Assembly: GCF_021404405.1 (NCBI RefSeq)
Contig: NZ_JABFTV010000013.1
Location: forward strand, 1 to 64,000
DNA from: Billgrantia aerodenitrificans
Lineage (GTDB): Bacteria; Pseudomonadota; Gammaproteobacteria; Pseudomonadales; Halomonadaceae
Reading direction: 5' to 3'
DNA: 64,000 nt
The notes under the pieces are model-generated. The model was not told the DNA's origin and ran no database searches. It saw only the letters and a list, made by a program, of their open reading frames with translations. Below, in pieces: positions 59,777-64,000 of this stretch (position 1 is the first letter of the stretch; every line of letters begins with the position of its first letter). The position numbers were made by a program, and so were the translations under genes.

Positions 59777-60064
59777 ATGAGCAGTGCCTACGTGGTCGGA
59801 CAAGTTACGGTACATGACCCCGAGCGCTGGATGGAGTATGTCGAACGGGTACCTGAAACTCTCGCCCCCTGGGGCGGCGAGGTGATCATGCGTGGTCAAC
59901 GTACGGCCATGCTGGCAGGCGAGCCGGGGCATCCCAACATCGTGATGCTGCGCTTCCCCGACCGGCAGGCCGTGGAGCAGTGGTACGCTTCTCCCGAGTA
60001 CCAGGCCCTGGTGCCGTTGCGCGACTCGGCGGCCCAGGTCGAGCTGGCCGCCTACGAGGGATAA
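59777..60064 (+). CDS. DUF1330 domain protein
   Basis: 95 residues. YVVGQVTVHDPERWMEYVER and IVMLRFPDRQAVEQWYASPE are the DUF1330 pattern, a dimeric ferredoxin-like alpha-beta fold. Members have no proven biochemical role. ATG at 59777 follows AGGAGG. Directly follows the small membrane protein gene. Confidence 0.87.
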   Translation: MSSAYVVGQVTVHDPERWMEYVERVPETLAPWGGEVIMRGQRTAMLAGEPGHPNIVMLRFPDRQAVEQWYASPEYQALVPLRDSAAQVELAAYEG

Positions 60065-60138
60065 ACTTCGGCACTGCGTACACGCATGCTATGCTGCGGG
60101 CTTTATCTCACGACAGCCTCTCACGACAGGAGCACGAC

Positions 60139-60417
60139 ATGGCCAAGGCAACTGCGCGACACATTCTGGTGAACAGCGAAGAGAAGTGCGAGGCTCTCAA
60201 GGCCGAGATCGAAGGCGGTCGCGACTTTGCCGAGGTTGCGCGCGAGCACTCCACCTGCCCTTCCAGTCGCCAGGGCGGCGACCTCGGCAGCTTCGGCCCC
60301 GGCCAGATGGTGCGCGAATTCGACGAGGTGGTGTTTTCCGGCGAGCTGAACAAGGTCCATGGTCCGGTGAAGACCCAGTTCGGCTATCACTTGCTGGAGA
60401 TCACCAGCCGTAGCTGA
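60139..60417 (+). CDS. ppiC: Parvulin-type peptidyl-prolyl isomerase (PpiC-like)
   Basis: 92 residues, the size of stand-alone parvulin. RHILVNSEEKCEALKAEIEG opens the protein; SSRQGGDLGSFGPGQMVREF and TQFGYHLLEITSRS follow. These contain the His and Cys/Ser-type active-site residues of cytoplasmic PpiC. It catalyses cis/trans isomerisation before proline. Followed 50 bases later by an intrinsic terminator. Confidence 0.93.
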   Translation: MAKATARHILVNSEEKCEALKAEIEGGRDFAEVAREHSTCPSSRQGGDLGSFGPGQMVREFDEVVFSGELNKVHGPVKTQFGYHLLEITSRS

Positions 60418-60467
60418 TAACCAGCCACAGCCGGTTATTGGCGACAGCATGACGCCACCTCCAGGAG

Positions 60468-60508
60468 AAGCCGCTCGTGCCTCGAACCGCACGGCGGCTT
60501 TTCTCGTT
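60468..60508 (+). terminator. Intrinsic terminator after ppiC
   Basis: AAGCCG (60468-60473) pairs with CGGCTT (60495-60500) and CGTGC (60476-60480) with GCACG (60489-60493), separated by a small internal loop and an 8-base terminal loop. The stem is followed directly by TTCTCGTTT. It ends the rightward unit before the ABC exporter genes. Confidence 0.8.
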
Positions 60509-60585
60509 TGGCCCCCTGTGCCGAGCGGCCTCACGCGCTAGGATAGAGCCATGTCGAATCGATCTTTCGCCAACAGGGACGTCGC

Positions 60586-61589
<1,004 letters not shown>

Positions 61590-61593
<4 letters not shown>

Positions 61594-62351
61594 ACCTGCA
61601 ATCGGTGAAAACCATCTACCAGGCCGAGATGGCTCGCAGCCTGCGTACGGTGCTGCAGAGCATCGTCTCCCCGGTGGTCTCCACGTCGCTCTACTTCGTG
61701 GTGTTCGGCGCGGCCATTGGCACCCGCATCAGCGAAGTGGACGGCGTGAGCTACGGCGCGTTCATCGTGCCGGGGCTGATTATGCTGATGCTGCTCACTC
61801 AGAGCGTCTCGACCGCTTCGTTCGGCATCTTCTTCCCGCGCTTCTCGGGGGCTATCTACGAAATCCTCTCAGCGCCGATCTCCTATTTCGAGATCGTGCT
61901 CGGCTATGTCGGGGCAGCGGCCACCAAGTCGATCATCCTGGGCCTGATCGTACTCGGCACGGCGCGGCTGTTCGTACCATTTTCCATTCAGCATCCGTTG
62001 ATGATGCTGCTGTTCCTGATCCTTACCGCGGTGACCTTCAGCCTGCTCGGCTTCATCATCGGCATCTGGGCCGACGGCTTCGAAAAGCTGCAGTTGGTAC
62101 CGCTGCTGATCGTCACGCCGTTGACCTTCCTCGGCGGCACCTTCTACTCCATCGACATGCTGCCCCCTCTGTGGCAGGCGGTGACACTGCTCAACCCGGT
62201 GGTTTACCTAGTCAGCGGCTTCCGCTGGAGTTTCTATGGCACCGGTGACGTGAGTATCTGGGCCAGCCTCGCCATCATCACACTGTTTCTCGGTGTAGCC
62301 CTGGCGGTGATCAACTGGATTTTCCGCACCGGCTATCGGCTCAAACCTTGA
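61590..62351 (+). CDS. ABC-2 type transporter permease (YadH-like)
   Basis: 253 residues with six hydrophobic segments. SVDG-like GVSYGAFIVPGLIMLMLLTQ and TFLGGTFYSIDMLPPLWQAV are ABC-2 permease motifs. The ATGA overlap with the ATPase gene shows coupling. It resembles E. coli YadH, whose substrate is not established. Confidence 0.92.
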
Positions 62352-62413
62352 GGCAACGCATGCAGCCGGCGGTTAGCGCGCAGCGTTGAGCGCTACGGCA
62401 CAGTTGCCGCTGG

Positions 62414-62425
62414 CGCTCGCGAGCG
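62414..62425. repeat. 12-bp perfect palindrome after ABC exporter operon
   Basis: CGCTCGCGAGCG is fully self-complementary, 62 bases after the permease stop and followed by TTATT. It may form a terminator-type hairpin. About 30 bases further, TTACA-TACT-TGTAA (62454-62467) is a second small repeat in the promoter region of the next gene. Confidence 0.4.
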
Positions 62426-62572
62426 TTATTGGCCATGCTTTCACAGATTGCGTTTACATACTTGTAACAGGAGGCACAGCCTACTTACAGCACGAGCAGA
62501 ACACGAGAATAAGCGAGCAGCGGAGTGATCCATTCCACGACAACTCCATCGCTCCATCACAAGGGAACTGCA

Positions 62573-63799
62573 ATGACTGCTGGCAAGAACGAAGCTAGGC
62601 AGGGAGCTTCGCTCAATTGGTGCGTCGAGTTTCACGACGCCCCGCTGGAAGCCCTCTATCGCCGCACCATGCGCTTACAGGACGCACAGCAGCTGCGCTA
62701 TGCGCTATGGCTGATTGCTGCCACCTTCCTCTTGTTCATCGCAGCGGACTATCTCCTGCTCGGCGCAAGCGGCACCTTTCTCATCCTGGCCGCCACCCGT
62801 ATCGGCGTGACACTCAGCTGCCTGGTGCTGGCCCGTTACATCACCCGAGACCCTGCCCAGGCCCACCGGCCGCTGCCGCTCAATCTGGTCTACTTCGCCG
62901 CCATCAGCGGTTTGCTGCTGACGATCTACCTCCACCCGGGCAGTGTCGGGCTGCACATCTCGAGCATCGTGGTGGCCAGTCTGACCATCTATCTGCTGGT
63001 GCCCAACCGGCTGACCTGGATTCTCGTCTGGAATGGCTATCTGTCGTTCGGCTTCATTCTGCTGGCGCTGCTGTGGAAACCCCTGACCCCCGGCATGCTG
63101 GCGAGCACCCTGATGATCATCGCCTTCGCCAATCTGATGGGCTGGCTGACCTTCAGCCGACTGAACCGGCTGCAGCGCAAGCAGTTCGCCCTGCTGATGG
63201 ATGAGCGCGACATCAATCGCAAGCTGCAGAGCGAGATCGAGGAGCGCCAAATGCTCGAAGCCCAGCTACGCCACATGGCAAGTACCGACCCACTGACCGG
63301 TATCGCCAACCGCAGGCACTTCTTCGAACTGGCGGAGCGCGAGCTGACCCGGGCTCATCGCGAGCACACGCCGCTGGCCATCTGCATGGTCGATATCGAT
63401 CTGTTCAAGACCCTCAACGATCATCATGGCCATGCCGTGGGCGACCTGGTGCTGACGACGGTGGCCTCCTGCTGCGCCTCGGTGCTGCGCGAGACGGACA
63501 TCATCGGCCGCTACGGCGGCGAGGAGTTCGTCATCGCCCTGCCCCAGGCCGATCTCGAGACCGCCAACTCAATCGCCGAACGCCTGCGAGACAAGGTGAC
63601 CTCCCTGCAGCTCCCCATGCTGCCCCTCGGCCAGCGTCTTTCCGTCACGGTCGGCATCAGCCAGGTCGCGCCAGGGGAAACGAGGCTGGAACCGGCACTG
63701 CAACGCGCCGACGACGCTCTTTATGTCGGCAAGTCGCGCGGCAGAAATTGCGTCGTGGTGGCCGGCGAGGCTCCGCCCGCGTTCTCGGCAAGAGCCTGA
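62573..63799 (+). CDS. Membrane-bound diguanylate cyclase (GGDEF)
   Basis: 408 residues from the ATG at 62573 (AGGGA 7 bases upstream). Six hydrophobic segments at about 40-205 form an unassigned membrane sensor. A short coiled coil (about 210-245) leads to the GGDEF domain (about 245-400): DPLTGIANRRHFFE, MVDIDLFKTLNDHHGHAVGD and GRYGGEEFVIALP. An active-site signature is present, so it should make cyclic di-GMP. The signal it senses is unknown. Confidence 0.93.
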   Translation: MTAGKNEARQGASLNWCVEFHDAPLEALYRRTMRLQDAQQLRYALWLIAATFLLFIAADYLLLGASGTFLILAATRIGVTLSCLVLARYITRDPAQAHRPLPLNLVYFAAISGLLLTIYLHPGSVGLHISSIVVASLTIYLLVPNRLTWILVWNGYLSFGFILLALLWKPLTPGMLASTLMIIAFANLMGWLTFSRLNRLQRKQFALLMDERDINRKLQSEIEERQMLEAQLRHMASTDPLTGIANRRHFFELAERELTRAHREHTPLAICMVDIDLFKTLNDHHGHAVGDLVLTTVASCCASVLRETDIIGRYGGEEFVIALPQADLETANSIAERLRDKVTSLQLPMLPLGQRLSVTVGISQVAPGETRLEPALQRADDALYVGKSRGRNCVVVAGEAPPAFSARA

Positions 63800-63929
63800 A
63801 CGTTGCCACCACCCCGGCTTGAACTCGACGCCGGGCCCGGTATGATTCGTCTCCTGCCCAGGCTCTGTCCGAGTAGCTGGCACAGCCCACCCAACGCCTA
63901 TCACGGCGCCCTTCACGGCGGAGATGGTC

Positions 63930-64000
63930 ATGCCGATACAGCACTGCATCGTCCACGAGATCGACAAGGAGAGCGGCGAGCAGCCGGCAAGCCTGCGGGC
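63930..64000 (+). CDS. yejK: Nucleoid-associated protein YejK/NdpA, N-terminal fragment (runs off window)
   Basis: The first 23 codons after the ATG at 63930 give MPIQHCIVHEIDKESG and following residues. Pseudomonas-type NdpA proteins begin MPIRHCIVHLIDK, so this is a clear match. GGAG lies 7 bases upstream. The rest is outside the window. Family members bind the nucleoid, and the E. coli protein is a spermidine-nucleoid protein. Confidence 0.82.
   Translation, partial: MPIQHCIVHEIDKESGEQPASLR

Overview
The window looks like chromosomal DNA of a high-GC gammaproteobacterium, most likely Halomonas or a close relative in the Halomonadaceae. This is inferred from gene style and content: two TRAP transporters, a MaoC-phosphotransacetylase fusion paired with acetate kinase, an E. 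coli-like YcaO carrying an extra OsmC domain, a GntR/gluconokinase locus, and the start of a YejK/NdpA gene at the right edge. No rRNA, tRNA, CRISPR array, prophage or complete mobile element was seen. The only mobile trace is the end of an IS5-like element at the left edge.

Layout. 1-600: insertion-sequence end and a NYN-domain protein. 0.8-5.6 kb: an RpiR regulator, a TRAP transporter and a hydantoin/Asp-Glu racemase-like protein; a near-identical palindrome sits in front of both the regulator and the transporter. 5.6-7.8 kb: OsmC-YcaO fusion. 8.1-13.3 kb: a leftward run of small enzymes (ASCH-like/winged-helix protein, SDR, RibD-like reductase, GNAT, NTF2-like, glyoxalase, MAPEG, DJ-1 lipoprotein), divergent from a GlxA-type regulator. 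14.4-18.7 kb: DCC, GFA, a low-GC DUF3626 gene, a DJ-1/PfpI protein, a LysE exporter and an AraC regulator. 18.9-23.9 kb: diguanylate cyclase, a P450 with an altered haem motif, and a chemoreceptor with a sigma-28 promoter. 23.9-25.7 kb: methionine gamma-lyase with a divergent Lrp-type regulator. 25.8-30.4 kb: CDF transporter, ExoD, threonine dehydratase-like enzyme, and a LysE/MocR divergent pair separated by three palindromes. 30.5-32.6 kb: DUF2182/DUF1326 pair under a NemR-like TetR regulator.

32.7-35.3 kb: acetate kinase with MaoC-Pta. 35.5-40.7 kb: RidA, then a gluconate module (gntR, gntK, three TRAP subunits) with a GntR palindrome upstream. 40.8-44.2 kb: class A beta-lactamase-fold serine hydrolase, acyltransferase-like membrane protein, OB-like lipoprotein and LysM protein. 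44.4-48.6 kb: a polar amino acid ABC importer joined to a C45 (Ntn) hydrolase and a second RpiR regulator. 48.6-57.6 kb: glutaredoxin-like protein, PH-domain pair, YbaK-like deacylase, M28 and M50 peptidases, PAS-GGDEF protein, methyltransferase and a secreted protein. 57.9-64 kb: GST, SDR, small proteins, PpiC, a YadGH-like ABC exporter, a third diguanylate cyclase and the start of yejK.

The best candidates for new biology are the two RpiR-controlled import-plus-enzyme operons (TRAP + racemase-like protein lacking the second catalytic cysteine; ABC importer + C45 hydrolase). Each looks like a dedicated route for an unidentified organic nitrogen or chiral substrate.
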